Assembly (NCBI GenBank): GCA_905250075.1
Contig: CAJNOP010000059.1
Span: 186,001 to 250,000 of the forward strand
Length of the DNA: 64,000 nt
Direction: 5' to 3'
From: Rotaria sp. Silwood1
Lineage: Eukaryota > Rotifera > Eurotatoria > Philodinida > Philodinidae
Below are positions 25,401 to 36,565 of the stretch, in pieces; position 1 is the first letter of the stretch, and every line of letters begins with the position of its first letter. Made by a program: the position numbers and the translations under genes. Under the pieces are notes generated by a model, which saw nothing but the letters and a program-made list of their open reading frames with translations, made no database searches and was not told the origin of the DNA.

Positions 25401-28400
25401 TCCACTCTGTCAAATCTGTCATTATCATGTATTCTTTTTAGCATTTCATTGAAATATACTTCCGTTTAGGAAACATTTATTGTTAATTGACGTAAAATAT
25501 GTTATTCTTTCTATAATTGGATTTTTGATTTATGTTAACTAAAAATAGAGTATGAAGGAAAACGACTTACCATACAAATGAATTGAAGACGGTGAATATG
25601 AACCATCTGTACCATTAATCTGAGTTTTATGCTAAAACAAAATATATAAATAGATATAGAGAGTTCAATCATTTTCAGTTATCAAATTCACCTCAATATT
25701 CTCGATATTCATGAAAGTTTGAAGTTTGAAGTGAAAAGAATGTGTGTGTATGTGTGTATATATATATGTACAAAGAATAACTACTTGACAAAAGAATGAG
25801 TCAATATACGAACGAAAAAGACAGGGCTACATGATCCTTGCAGTTGTTGAACATTCTTCTCTCTCATGCACTCTTTCTTTAATCGAATCAATATATACAT
25901 ATATAAATGTACGTATACAAATACACAAGCATGAGTAAACTGATGATTGAACACTTAGTGGTCGTTACTCTTGTGCACGCACACATGTCAGAAACAAATA
26001 CGCAGTACCCAAGAGAAAAAGACATGAAAAACAATTTGATTGAGAACAAATACAGCGCCTCACAGGAGGCAAATTACTCTGGTTAACTTGAATGCTTCGA
26101 ATAGATAAATAGAAGAAAACATCTTAGACAAGACAAAACGGACGAAACACACATCTGCGTTTTAGTAATTCTTCATTTGTCTATGCATTTCAAGTAAGTA
26201 TTGAAAGGAACAAATCTGGAAACAATACGAGAAAATACAAAGAATTATAACAATACAAAAAACAGACATATTCTCATTATAGAAAATTAAGCTAATCAAT
26301 CATATTTATAACGATTTAATATGGTATTCGACTAGAGTTGGATTTAAGATCTTGTTTTTTTTTCCTTATACTAAAAAAAAGAAACCGTAATCTTGTTGTT
26401 TATAAACAAACACTTCTTTAATCATTTGTTTTAAACTTCATACATAATTCATCAAATAAGAATGAACAAATTCTACGAAACATAATCGAGAATGAGCAAA
26501 GAACATGTACAATAAGTTTTGAATAACTCATATTTACATGAGAATAAAAGAGAGGTGAGTGTATACCAAATAACTCGACTATGTCAACAACTAGCAACTT
26601 GCACTTTGTAGCAATTGAGAAACAAGAATTTCGAACGTTTGTTTGTCTCGGATACCATATAAGACAAAATTTATCGTAAAGTTTTGCAAAACATCTTTGA
26701 AACAATACATGAGAACGATAGTTCAATCTAACGAAATTTTGATGAAAAGTCAGAAAATTTCTTTAAAACCATCAGAAATTCAATATAATTTAGCCGAATC
26801 CATAAGTGATTCTGTTTGTTAAGCATGCAAATGTAAGAACATAGTCATTTGAATCATTTTTTGAATTATAGATCCGAAAAACATGTCAAATCCAAATTAA
26901 TATGAAATAAAACATCATTTTCATGGATTTTGTTAAAAATATTTTTCAACAAGGAACACACTAGTTTCTAATGATTCCTTTGATTTCTATCATTGGAAAT
27001 TAGTTTTTTTTACTGTTCATCATGAACCAATAGAAACCATCGGCAATGCTTAGAAATGAAGGAAGAGTACAAGAAGTTATTAGGACTCAGAAGCAATCAT
27101 CCCGAATATTGATAATTATTGAAAATTAAAGAAATCAATAAAAAGCATTCGAAATCGATAGATATTACTGCTTTACTTTTAATCTTATTACTGAAGATTT
27201 TCAATGATTCAGAGTAACTTCTATTGATTTTTAATGATTTCTAATGACTTCTGATGATTTGAGATAATTTTTCAATATTTCTAGTCATTATTCGTATTAT
27301 TAAGATCTCAGAGTGATTTCTAGCATAAAAATCACTTTGGTTCCCCTTGATGTTTGTACCTAGACGATAGGTTTGAAAGTAAACATTGTCTTATATAGTA
27401 TCAGACAAAGACAAACTTCCAGAGTTCTTCTTTTTCGATTGCCATAAACTGCGAATGACTAGCTGTTGTGGTTGTTGAATTATCCAACTTACACCCATCC
27501 CTCTTAAATTCTAGTGTGGATATTACTTAAAAAAAAATGATAAAATTATGGTATGCTTTTCTTCGAAATTATTTATTAAGACGGTAGAAATTGTTTAAAA
27601 AACATAACAATTTTTCTATGTTGAATAAAATTTTAAAAATCATACCAAATGATCAGTGTTTCTTTTATAACCTATATGAAATTTTGTTATTTCCATCTTA
27701 ATAAAAATAAATATCTCATTAGATTTTGATTTTTTATTTTGAAAATTAAGACTGAACTTTCATGATAATTATTTATACCATAGAGAATAAACCTAAATCA
27801 TACCCAAAAATATATTCTCTAACCATTCTTTTTCTTTTTGATATATCAGTTCTTCATCGAAAAAATCTTAATGGATTAAGAAGCGTAGAAGAGTTTTGAC
27901 AAATAAATGTCTGTTAGTTACTCACTTAGTTAGGCAAACAAAAGACAAAATTCTCTTCTGTTTGCATTAAAAAAAATTACGCAAGACTAAAAAAAGGAAA
28001 ATGAAAGTATATGTAACTATATTTTAGTTAATGTTATGTAGAAGTTTGTAAACTAAAAGTAAGTACACAACTATAATAAAAAAAAATCTTCTTAATGAAT
28101 AATTTTTATATTCATACATCACTATTTTTTATGATTATCTTTTAATCTCAAGGAGATCTATACATTGTGAATTATAGTATAAGTATGTATACTACTGACA
28201 AGGCTACGTTTCTACGTGTCAAATCGCTTTTTGAATCGGAGCTATGTGTATAATATAGATTCTAATGAAATAAAAATATTCTGAAAAGAGTTCGAGTAAA
28301 TAACTTATTGTTGTCGAAATACTGTATTTTTGCTGGATATTTTTTGGCATAGTGCTGTGGTCTCTATCAGAAAAACTGAGTTTCGAAGTTCACATTGAAA

Positions 28401-30431
28401 TTTTGTAGAGAGATAATCCTTAATGAGAATAGCTTATTATAAAAGTTTCAAATTTTTCGATTGTGCCTATTCTGAAATAAGAACATCGGAATACGCCGTT
28501 GTATGTGAGTAGCGTGGAAAACTTGCTTTGACTATTTCCATATTCTTGGATAGCAGTTTCAAAACTTCTTTTTTCCTGATGCTTCTAAGACATATAACGA
28601 CATTCTGTTAAAAAATACAATAAAAATACAGTATCTGGTCAGTAATAAGCTATGGATGTAAAATCTTGTCAGAACATTCTTTACTCATCAGAACCTACAT
28701 GATATACATAGTTCTGATTCAGAAGGAATTTGACACTCAGAAACAATTTCTCGTTAGTATTATTAGTACTACAGTGAGTTTTCTTAGAGTTAGAATCATT
28801 ATTATATTGAATTATGTGTCCATTTATACTGAACTTATTAATGATCGATTCAACGTTCAGAAATGATATCATTAGTTTTAAAGGATATTTTAAAAATTAG
28901 TATAACAAATATGCAAATATCTAATAAATATATATTGGATCCATGATTTGGCCATGCTTTCAACTGATATAGAATATCAATGTTAAAATATACTCGTCGG
29001 ACTTCTATATTTAAAAGAAAGTTTTCAATATAAAATATAGATTTATTCTTTGAACATTGTTCACTATTAGAAATCTTATTATGATCTTATCAATGTTCTT
29101 GTTTTATTTCTTTATTTTAGATCACATTAAATGATACACTCTTCATTTATGAAATGTTGGATAGACTTTTTTTATTGTATGAGAACTGTATTACTGGACA
29201 ATGGTAAATATGTACAATTTTTTATCACACATTGAATTAATGTGTTCAATGATCTATGAAAATTGTGTGAATAGAGGACAAAAGTCATATCTCCGCCTTC
29301 TTTTTATACAACGAAATCATGCGTGTCAATGCATTTATGGTGTCTTTCTTCTATCATGCGTTTTCATTTTTTCCTCTTCATATAATTTCATTTTCCCATA
29401 AGAAAAACGTGTTATCATGTCCTCGACATGCGTAATTTTTCCTTCAATATAATATATAAGATGTAATCAACTGTGTACATTATATCAAACAAACACTATC
29501 ACTACCTACTGCTGCTCATTTAATTTATCACCAGGCATTAGTAGCACGAATGCATGTGCGTATTTGCGTCCAAGTATGCGACCTTGACAATACAGTACAT
29601 CTCGCCTCGTGTTCGTCATTAACCAAACAAATAGACTACTCTTCCTTTCTGATAGATATATGGAACAAAGAAAAAGGAGAGTTCAATATGTAAAAATGAC
29701 AATAACATACAAAAAGGTCAAATTATGATAGTACTTATACAATCGTGCTCGTGCAAAGAAATAAACCGTAGAATTAGCACGACTGCTCGATGAATGTTTC
29801 TTCAAATAGGCGCACGTGCACATACTTCAATAATTTATGGCCTTGTTCTGACATCAATGAGCATTGTACAGTAAATGTCTTCATACGACAATGCTAATCG
29901 GATGGGCAGACGATGAAAGGCATATCGATTTTGTAATTTTCCTCGAAGACATTCCCTTATTCTTTCTCTTTCTCTTGCCTTCAAATGCTATTCATTTAGG
30001 TTGATTTGCTTTTTTTTTATGTCTATTTCCTTCAGTGATCATATTGATTCTCTAATCAGTCTTTTTAGATAACCTTGATAAATATGATCCAATTCCAAAT
30101 CATTTCCGGCATAGAAGTCAATAGAAAAAAGAATCTTCTCGATACGTACTGTTCTTGAACATGTTTGTATAAAGTTTTGTAAAGCTCGATTAGCAGCTCG
30201 TTCTTCACCATTCTCTTCAAGTTCATCATCATTATCATCAAATTCTTGTTCCGATTCCGATAATTCCGAATCCCAATCAGGAATTGATGGTGAATGATGT
30301 AATTGTTGATAATTTTGTGACGACGATAATTGTAATTTTTCAGGTTGAATTGTTAGTTCATCGGATGTCGTCGGTTCATCTTCTTCTTCAATTGACGACA
30401 TACTGCAACGTCGAACAAGAAGACGATTCAT
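19490..30431 (-). CDS. RAPH1: MRL-family adaptor (MIG-10/RIAM/lamellipodin), RA-PH domains
   Basis: MRL proteins link Ras/Rap GTPases and membrane phosphoinositides to actin regulators at the leading edge and in integrin activation. Exons (minus): 30431-30150, 25631-25571, 24195-23669, 22347-22080, 22012-21882, 21816-21658, 21594-21490, 21416-21315, 21245-21179, 21124-20900, 20840-20115, 20055-19490. Phases agree throughout and give about 1072 residues. The RA domain (about 300-400) has [12 protein letters not shown] and ends [11 protein letters not shown]. The PH domain (about 430-550) has [50 protein letters not shown] and KYIKYMC. An acidic N-terminus ([16 protein letters not shown]), Gln/Ser/Thr-rich linkers and a C-terminal [11 protein letters not shown]3-ligand motif flank them. 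I saw no canonical FPPPP Ena/VASP motif. The first exon (acidic, [13 protein letters not shown]) joins only by phase across a 4.5-kb intron and may be a separate gene. The RA-PH core is certain. Confidence 0.9.
22980..23530. repeat. old foldback repeat inside an MRL-gene intron
   Basis: About 23090-23260 pairs with the reverse complement of about 23350-23521. Shared words include TAGCTTATTACT and AAGAATAGTTT against AGAATAGTTTATTG, both followed by GTTTCAGATCTT. The arms are strongly diverged. The left half also aligns in direct orientation with 28226-28500 (ACTATGTGCAT/GCTATGTGTAT, AAAAGAGTTCG, TAATGAGAATAG), so both belong to one dispersed family. It lies in the 1.3-kb intron before the RA exon. 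Confidence 0.6.
25632..30149 (-). other. long intron or intergenic interval between the acidic exon and the MRL body
   Basis: 4.5 kb without a supported gene. It holds the foldback repeat at 28212-28742, a GT/TA run at 25741-25770, and at 26940-27320 a stretch with recurring AATGATTTCTAATGA-type words. The interval is an intron only if the 30431-30150 exon truly belongs to the MRL gene; the donor would be ACA-GTACGT. Confidence 0.4.
28212..28742. repeat. foldback repeat in the long first intron of the MRL gene
   Basis: The left arm, about 28212-28360, pairs with the reverse complement of 28605-28742. Examples are GTGTCAAAT near both ends, GAGCTATGTGTAT/GAACTATGTATAT and AATACTGTATTTTT/GATACTGTATTTTT. 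It is about 530 bp in all, with a 245-bp interior that matches the 23150-23280 copy. The overlapping ORFs at 28666-28872 on both strands are shadows of the arm. Confidence 0.6.
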
Positions 30432-31629
30432 GATGATACTAGTATGTCCTTAGATTGATGATGAAGACAGAATGAATCTAGAATGAACGAAGAAGAGGAA
30501 GACCGACAATGACGACAAAATCATCAGAGGAGAAAAGAAGAGAGGAAAAGAGGGACCTATAAAAAAAAAAGAATTAAACACATGTTGACGCATTTATTGT
30601 ATGCAGTATATATGTACTATTTTTCCCTCTCTTGCTCTCTGTCTATCATTTTTCAAGAAGCTCTCACACATGTTACTATCCATCGTAGATTGACTATGAA
30701 ACATAAGCTGAAAAATGTAGGAAACAGGAAAAAAAAGAATTAATTCAGTTAATTGTCACCACTTTCACATGATCAATTCTGTATACAGTAGATATGATTG
30801 AAAACTGATAATGAAATAAAAGCAAACATGTTACTATGTGTATTTCTTATATCAATTACAAATATATTAAAAAAAATGGTTCTTAATATTATATCAATAT
30901 TGTTTTTCCTTTTAAGTGAAAATGTCGCGTTATCTACTTCATTTTAATGCCAATGTCTAGAAACTCATTTTATAATTGATAACTAAAGTTTATTTGCTAG
31001 GAACAAAGAATTTCAAACAAGAACGATGAAAAAACAAAAATGCAGATGTTCATCCATTTTATTAATTCTTAAGATCAGAATCGATAGATTCATACTATCA
31101 TTGCAGATGAATAAAATGAGATATTTATCTGCATAATACATACTGTGTTCATCTAGTAAGATAGAAGAAAAAAAAAGGAAAAAAAAAACTGAAACGAATT
31201 ATGTGTGCGTTGGTCTTCATCATGATCCATCCTGTACGCTGTGTCTATATGTGCGATGACAAGTTGATCGATATTCATAAATGGATGCATGCGGCGATGT
31301 TTCTCTCTCTTCCTCTCTCTCTCTCTGTCTCTTCTTCTCATCGATAATCATATGTATCAGTACATACGCAACGGTCGATGAGCAATATCTCTCACACACA
31401 TATCCACACACACATCAATGAACGTTTGTTCGTTCTCAGCTTCGATTTCTCACTTTTTTCTTCTATAATCAATACTCTCTCTCTCTTCTCTCTATCATCA
31501 ATGCATACACAAAGAAAAAGAACGATATGAAGACAATTATTGAAGGATAATAGAGTGTTGGCACATCTTCTTGATTAGCTGCCTACTGATGCTAGTATTG
31601 GAATGCGATCGATTTATGCAACATTGTTA

Positions 31630-31660
31630 CATATATATATATATATATACGTATATATAT
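31630..31660. repeat. (AT)n microsatellite
   Basis: Alternating AT broken once by ACGT near the middle, so the run is close to a perfect palindrome. Confidence 0.8.
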
Positions 31661-32721
31661 GTGACATGAACGATCAGGCCTGTGAGCATTCTCAGCCGAT
31701 AGCAACAAACACCCGACACAATGTGATTGTTGTTTAGCCAACAGGCCATCTAGGGCTTGTTAACATTGTCGGCGACGTTTGGTAGGCGATGAGGATGGAA
31801 AAAGAAAAAGATGATATCATCTTATCTCATGTCCAGCACCCGTCTTCATGCTTTTTCTTCTCTGTTGTCCATTATAAAGAATAGTGTACTGACAATGCAA
31901 AACAAAAATATACTCGTATCAATCACGATAAATTGTTCTAGTTTAAAGTAATTTGGCTAGACAGATATGATCGAAGAATATCTACCTCAATGATGAAAAC
32001 AATGAATGATAATGATGAGATACACTTGAAAAATGATACGTTTAACATTCAGGTATATTCTTTTATATTCTTGATAAGAGACAGCAGACGAAATTCTCAT
32101 GAAGAACAATCAATTTTTCTTTTCTTTTTCAATTGTATCTATATAACATTGGATTTTTTATACAATATCTTTCACATAATATTATTATTTTTTTTTCTGT
32201 CATTTTCTTTTTATCTATTTCTATACTCTGTGTGATATGCTTGTCAATGAAATGATTATATTGTTAGAAACATTTGACACTAGCTTGTCTTTTTTACTTT
32301 GTAATTATCGAAATTTTTCTTATTCTATATAGCCTCCTTCACATTGCTTAAATACATCGACTAAGTAAAGGTGACAATTGTTGATGGATTTATAAAGGTA
32401 TTATAATTGAATAAGAAAAAAAGAATAAGAAATATGTAAGATTTTCTTTGCAACAAATATATAAGATGAAAAAAAATCAAATAGGACCAAACAAACCTTT
32501 TCATCTTTCTATTCACTATTTATTAATATCGTATTCTATTCGAATGAACACAAGGAGAGAAGATCAAAATCTGTTGAAAGAGGCACCAGAAGAAATAGCT
32601 TATCGATCAAATATATCTATTATGCAATAAATCGACAGAATGAACGAATGCGTATGTGTACCATATGAATGAATCGATACGTTAGATATACGTAAAGTAC
32701 TGATATTTTACTGTGCTTACC

Positions 32722-32722
32722 G

Positions 32723-32743
<21 letters not shown>
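32722..32743. repeat. (TA)n microsatellite
   Basis: About eleven TA units followed by a short TATG run. Confidence 0.8.
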
Positions 32744-32755
<12 letters not shown>

Positions 32756-33489
32756 GTTCAATTTAATTGGAAAAAAGAAACAAGAAAAAAAAACGTAAGA
32801 TTGAATCATATGATTTATATTCGACCTCGATTTATCGGCTATTTATTTTCGACCATAGAATCACACAAGATATGTGTAGCGTTCAAGGTTGATACAAATG
32901 TTTGTATGATGAACAGAAGAAAAAAAAGACTTAGTTCATACGGTCATTTAAATGAAAAATGCTTAACAACCATGAAACTTGTTCCAATGACATTTCAGAC
33001 CGATAAGCAATCAATCTTATTAAACGATTTTAATACATGTCATTTATGATGAAGAAAAAGATTACACATATTAAGCGTTAATATTATAGTTCACTTTTTT
33101 TGGCTAGCACCTTGAATTTTGTTCTTGATTACATTATTGGTAAAAGTATTCTATCAGATAATCATCTTTTTTTCATTTTCCTATTTTTTAATAAAATATT
33201 TTGTATAGAATTCATTTGTTAATTTATCTTGATGAATGACATATTCGATTAAGTAAATGACAACAATCTTTAATGACAAATAAAAAGAGAAAAACTTTAA
33301 ATTAAATCAAAATTCATTGAATATGAGGCTAATTTCTTGTTCGTTTTTGTATTATAAAATAAATCTTATATATAATAGATAGTTTAGCTTTATGGTTTAA
33401 ACTAAACAATAAACATAAACAAATCAATCATGATCTAGGCGCTCATTACATTATTTATTTGATGATCTATTTCTATTCGCTATCTTTCA

Positions 33490-34119
33490 ATGGGTACCAC
33501 ATGTAGCTCATCGAAAACGACAGGTAATGTTTCATCATCAAATCTATCTCAGAAACAACTTGAAAAATTACATGAATTAACAAATATTCCTAAAAGCGAA
33601 ATATTAGTGTATCATCATCAATTTATTATAGCTAGTCCAAATGGACGAATGACATATACACAATTTGAAAATCAACTTAAAACAATGGGTGCATCAACAG
33701 ATGGTAGTAGTTCTATATTTAAAATGATTGATAAAGATAATTCAGGTCAAATATCTTTTCAAGAATATCTTCTTTCATTAGTTATGTTTTCTGAACAATC
33801 TCAACCAGAACAACAATTAGGTGCTGTTTTTGATACATATCAAGCATTATCTCGACAAAGTTTAAAACAACCATCAAATGATTTATTTATACAAGGAATG
33901 ACAAGAAATGATATTGAACATATGCTTAAACGAATACATCCAAATTTATCAAAAGAAGAAACTGATAAATTATGTGATCGATTTATGGATGGTGATCAAA
34001 ATAAAAATGGTTTTATTAGTAAACAAGAATTCATTGCAGCATGTATGAAAAATTCGAAACTTATGGAACAATTAGGACATAAAGATGCTATTATGAAGGA
34101 TGATAAAAATGAAAATTAA
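33490..34119 (+). CDS. EF-hand calcium-binding protein with N-terminal acylation motif
   Basis: An intronless 209-residue protein related to the recoverin/NCS/calcineurin-B group of calcium sensors. The start MGTTCSSS fits N-myristoylation (Gly2, Ser6), with Cys5 as a possible palmitoylation site, so membrane association is expected. One complete EF-hand loop spans residues 81-92 (DKDNSGQISFQE) and a second spans 169-180 (DQNKNGFISKQE); both keep the key acidic, Gly and Glu positions. The segment between them (about 105-150) looks like a degenerate EF-hand with an insertion. The upstream part (about 20-70) may hold another degenerate hand. Most neighbours have introns, so the lack of introns here is notable and might reflect retroposition. 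The exact subfamily cannot be set by eye. Confidence 0.9.
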   Translation: MGTTCSSSKTTGNVSSSNLSQKQLEKLHELTNIPKSEILVYHHQFIIASPNGRMTYTQFENQLKTMGASTDGSSSIFKMIDKDNSGQISFQEYLLSLVMFSEQSQPEQQLGAVFDTYQALSRQSLKQPSNDLFIQGMTRNDIEHMLKRIHPNLSKEETDKLCDRFMDGDQNKNGFISKQEFIAACMKNSKLMEQLGHKDAIMKDDKNEN

Positions 34120-34156
34120 GATTAATTTATTATACAGAATATACAATAAGAATTAA

Positions 34157-34162
34157 AATAAA
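34157..34162 (+). terminator. AATAAA polyadenylation signal
   Basis: A canonical hexamer 38 bp after the stop codon of the EF-hand gene. In AT-rich DNA such hexamers are common; the position is what supports it. Confidence 0.5.
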
Positions 34163-35019
34163 TTGTATATACCTATTTTTTGATATGACATATGTACATA
34201 TTCATGGATTCTAGTAATTATTATCGGGTCATTCATGTGTATCTCTATTCGTAGGCGGAAGAATGTTTGGAATGTAGAGTAGGCTCAATAATCTTTATAA
34301 AATTCTTGTAGAAAAGTTTAGAATAGGAAACGGACGACTTGTTTTATGTTATTTTGATGAGATACAGTTAATGCCTTCTTTTGTCAACTGATATTTTGCA
34401 TGATAAAACATGCACTTCAACAAAACACGTCAACATTTGTCTTGAATTAATTTTAACTTTCGACAGAAGAGTTTCTGATTTACATTACAGAAAAATAGAA
34501 CAATGATGGTACAGCAGCGTTCAAACAAAAAAACAAATTTCATTAAGAAATGTTTCTTAGGAGTATTAAGTTAGCAATTAAAAGTGAAGAAAATTTTTGG
34601 CAGTTTCTAATGTATCTAATTCAAGTTTGCCATATAGATCTTCTTCACTTGTAACAAACAAGTACTACTTCGAGCCATTAATAATGTAAGACCTTACATT
34701 TAATCATCGAAAATTTAGCATTTCCTGAAAAATGTTTTCTAAATTTGTTTTACTACGAAAATGATAGTATTAACTGCTGAAAAATTTCAAGTTTGTACAA
34801 GAATTTCGATGTACTGCATAAATCTATCAATCTAATGAAATGAGAAACAAACGTTTGAGCTTACTACAGCTTTTGATACCTGAATCTAACGTATGCTTTA
34901 GCTGATCTAAGTTTCGTGGCTCCACACCACATGCCTCTATTTCATCCTCTTTTCACTATTTAAGATATTGTTTTATATTCGAATGAATAATGATTTTACA
35001 GAAAATAAATACCAGAAAT
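34163..35019. other. intergenic stretch
   Basis: No gene seen. A short imperfect hairpin at about 34583-34657 pairs AAGTGAAGAA with TTCTTCACTT, with TTTGGCAG opposite CTTGCCAT further in. Confidence 0.4.
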
Positions 35020-35375
35020 TTTTCTGGTAGTGACTTTGTATGAATCGTATTTTTGATGGACACTTTCATGGATAGTCAATTGCAAAAAAGTGCAAGGTTC
35101 TCAGAAAATTTTTTCGTTCTATAGAATTTTGTACAGTTCGTTGCGCTGATTATTTGAATAAGAAAAAATATTCAAACTTACTTAAAAAGCCCTGACGCTA
35201 TGACTTATTGAATAAATTCGAATATTTTCTTTTGTCAAGATGATCAGTGCAACGAACTCTACACAGTTCTGCAGACGAAATTTTCTTCTGAAAATCTTGT
35301 GTTTTCTGCGGCTAACTACTTATGAAAATATCCATCGAAATACGATTCGCAAGCATTTTATCGTTGGTAGTATCG
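35020..35375. repeat. foldback repeat, about 350 bp
   Basis: 35041-35190 pairs with the reverse complement of 35218-35352. Matching words are GAATCGTATTTTTGATGGA/GAATCGTATTTCGATGGA, TTCTCAGAAAATTTTTTCGT/TTTTCAGAAGAAAATTTCGT and GTTCGTTGC(G/A)CTGAT. Arm identity is about 75% with a loop of only about 25 bp. The plus-strand ORF starting at 35240 lies mostly inside the right arm. Confidence 0.65.
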
Positions 35376-35950
35376 TAAAAAGTTTTTTTTTTAAACAAAA
35401 TCAGTATATTATAATTAACTCTCAGTTAAAGAAAAATATTTGTTTAAACTTTTTCCTAGGTCATAAAATAATTAACAACAAGGCGTACAGAATTCTGGTA
35501 TGAGAAAATTCTTACATGATTTGTTAATTTTGTATAGACAAAAGTTTTGAATGATTTGCAATTAAATTTTTCTATAAAAGAATGTACAACGAATTTTCAT
35601 ATTTGTAAACAAAAATAGAGTTGCTGTATGTAACTGATTCTTACCTTATGAATTAAATTCTCTACTAATTTTATTTTAAAGATTTCTTTTTAAGTCAATT
35701 ATCTTCTATCATAAAACAAATGACATTATTCATTGAGAAATTGTTTTTGAAATATTTTGAACCATCAGAAAACATATAAATTTATCTATTTCTATTTATT
35801 CATACAATTAACATAAGAATAGATAAAAAAAAAGTGGTATGTATGCATACTTATTTTACTATAGTCTGAAAAAAAAAAAGATTTTTCTTTTTATTCTGTT
35901 CGATGATAACAAAAACTTCGTGTTATTTTTTTTTTGAATATTTAATTATA

Positions 35951-36512
35951 TTAAGATTTTTTTTTGGTGAGTACAACTACGAGTGTAATAATTACAGCTA
36001 AAGCAATTATAACAAATATAATAACACCACATATAATTTTTTTTCGACGAGCTGCTGACTAAATATAAAATTTATTTTCCTTATGATATGTTTCAATAAA
36101 TATTTTTTTGAAATTTAAATTCATACCTGTAATCCAACAGCTTTACCTAAGCTTTTAGTACTTTGAAAAACTTGCGTTTCAGTTTGAGCAACACTCGATT
36201 CAATATTATCTAGAATAAAATTAAAAGTTGAATCAATTTTATTTTTATAATTGAAAACTTACCAATCCTTTGACCATGATCAGAAACAATGTCAGCAAAA
36301 TCACGATGTATTTCATGCAATTGAACAATATCAGTCTAAAATGAAAAAAACCAATAGAAATTTTTATTATCTCTTCAAAAAAATGAATTTACTTCTAATT
36401 GTCGGAATTCACCGTGTCGTTCTTCAACCTGTCTTAGTTGATTTTGATTTGTTTGTTGTAGTTGATCAACACCATAATATATTGGTTCATTAATTTGTCC
36501 ACGATCGAGCAT
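35951..36512 (-). CDS. short syntaxin-like Qa-SNARE lacking Habc
   Basis: Exons (minus): 36512-36393, 36335-36263, 36209-36127, 36058-35951. All junctions are GT-AG with agreeing phases and give 127 residues. Residues about 30-92 form a SNARE motif with a central Gln in SDHGQRIDNIE, the zero-layer position, followed by the basic juxtamembrane SAARRKK. A single C-terminal anchor follows (IICGVIIFVIIALAVIITLVVVL split across the membrane) and KKKS ends the protein. The SNARE and anchor region resembles plasma-membrane syntaxins 1-4. Those proteins are about 290 residues long with an N-terminal Habc three-helix domain; here only about 30 residues precede the SNARE helix. The start is supported by an in-frame TAA just upstream and an acceptor-like tract at 36547. 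It may lack Habc autoinhibition. A truncated duplicate is the alternative. Confidence 0.85.
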
Positions 36513-36565
36513 TTTTCTTTTCGCAAAAATCAACGGAATAGATTATCTAGACAAAAAAAAAATAT
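36513..36565 (-). promoter_or_regulatory. splice-acceptor-like tract before the SNARE start, possible SL trans-splice site
   Basis: On the minus strand, TTTTTTTTTTGTCTAG precedes a 34-nt leader and the ATG. The frame is closed just downstream of the acceptor, so this would be a 5'-UTR acceptor. Bdelloid rotifers are known to trans-splice a spliced leader. That, or a 5'-UTR intron, could explain it. Confidence 0.35.

Larger units (their letters stand above)
30432..33489. other. intergenic stretch with microsatellites
   Basis: The presumed 5' flanks of the minus-strand gene at 30431 and the plus-strand EF-hand gene at 33490. It holds (TC)n at about 31303-31332, alternating TA at about 31630-31660 and (TA)n at 32722-32743. 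ORFs at 31153, 31220, 31990, 32448 and 32750 are low-complexity or motif-free, and I do not support them as genes. Confidence 0.45.

Noticed and set aside
26418..26726. 102-codon minus ORF inside the long interval
   Set aside because: No recognisable motif, and no splice junction linking it in phase with the MRL exons.
27540..27720. Apparent inverted repeat (GGTATG / TATTAAGA words)
   Set aside because: The matching blocks are not in collinear inverted order, so no hairpin forms.
28666..28872. Two opposite-strand ORFs
   Set aside because: Both fall on the right arm of the foldback repeat.
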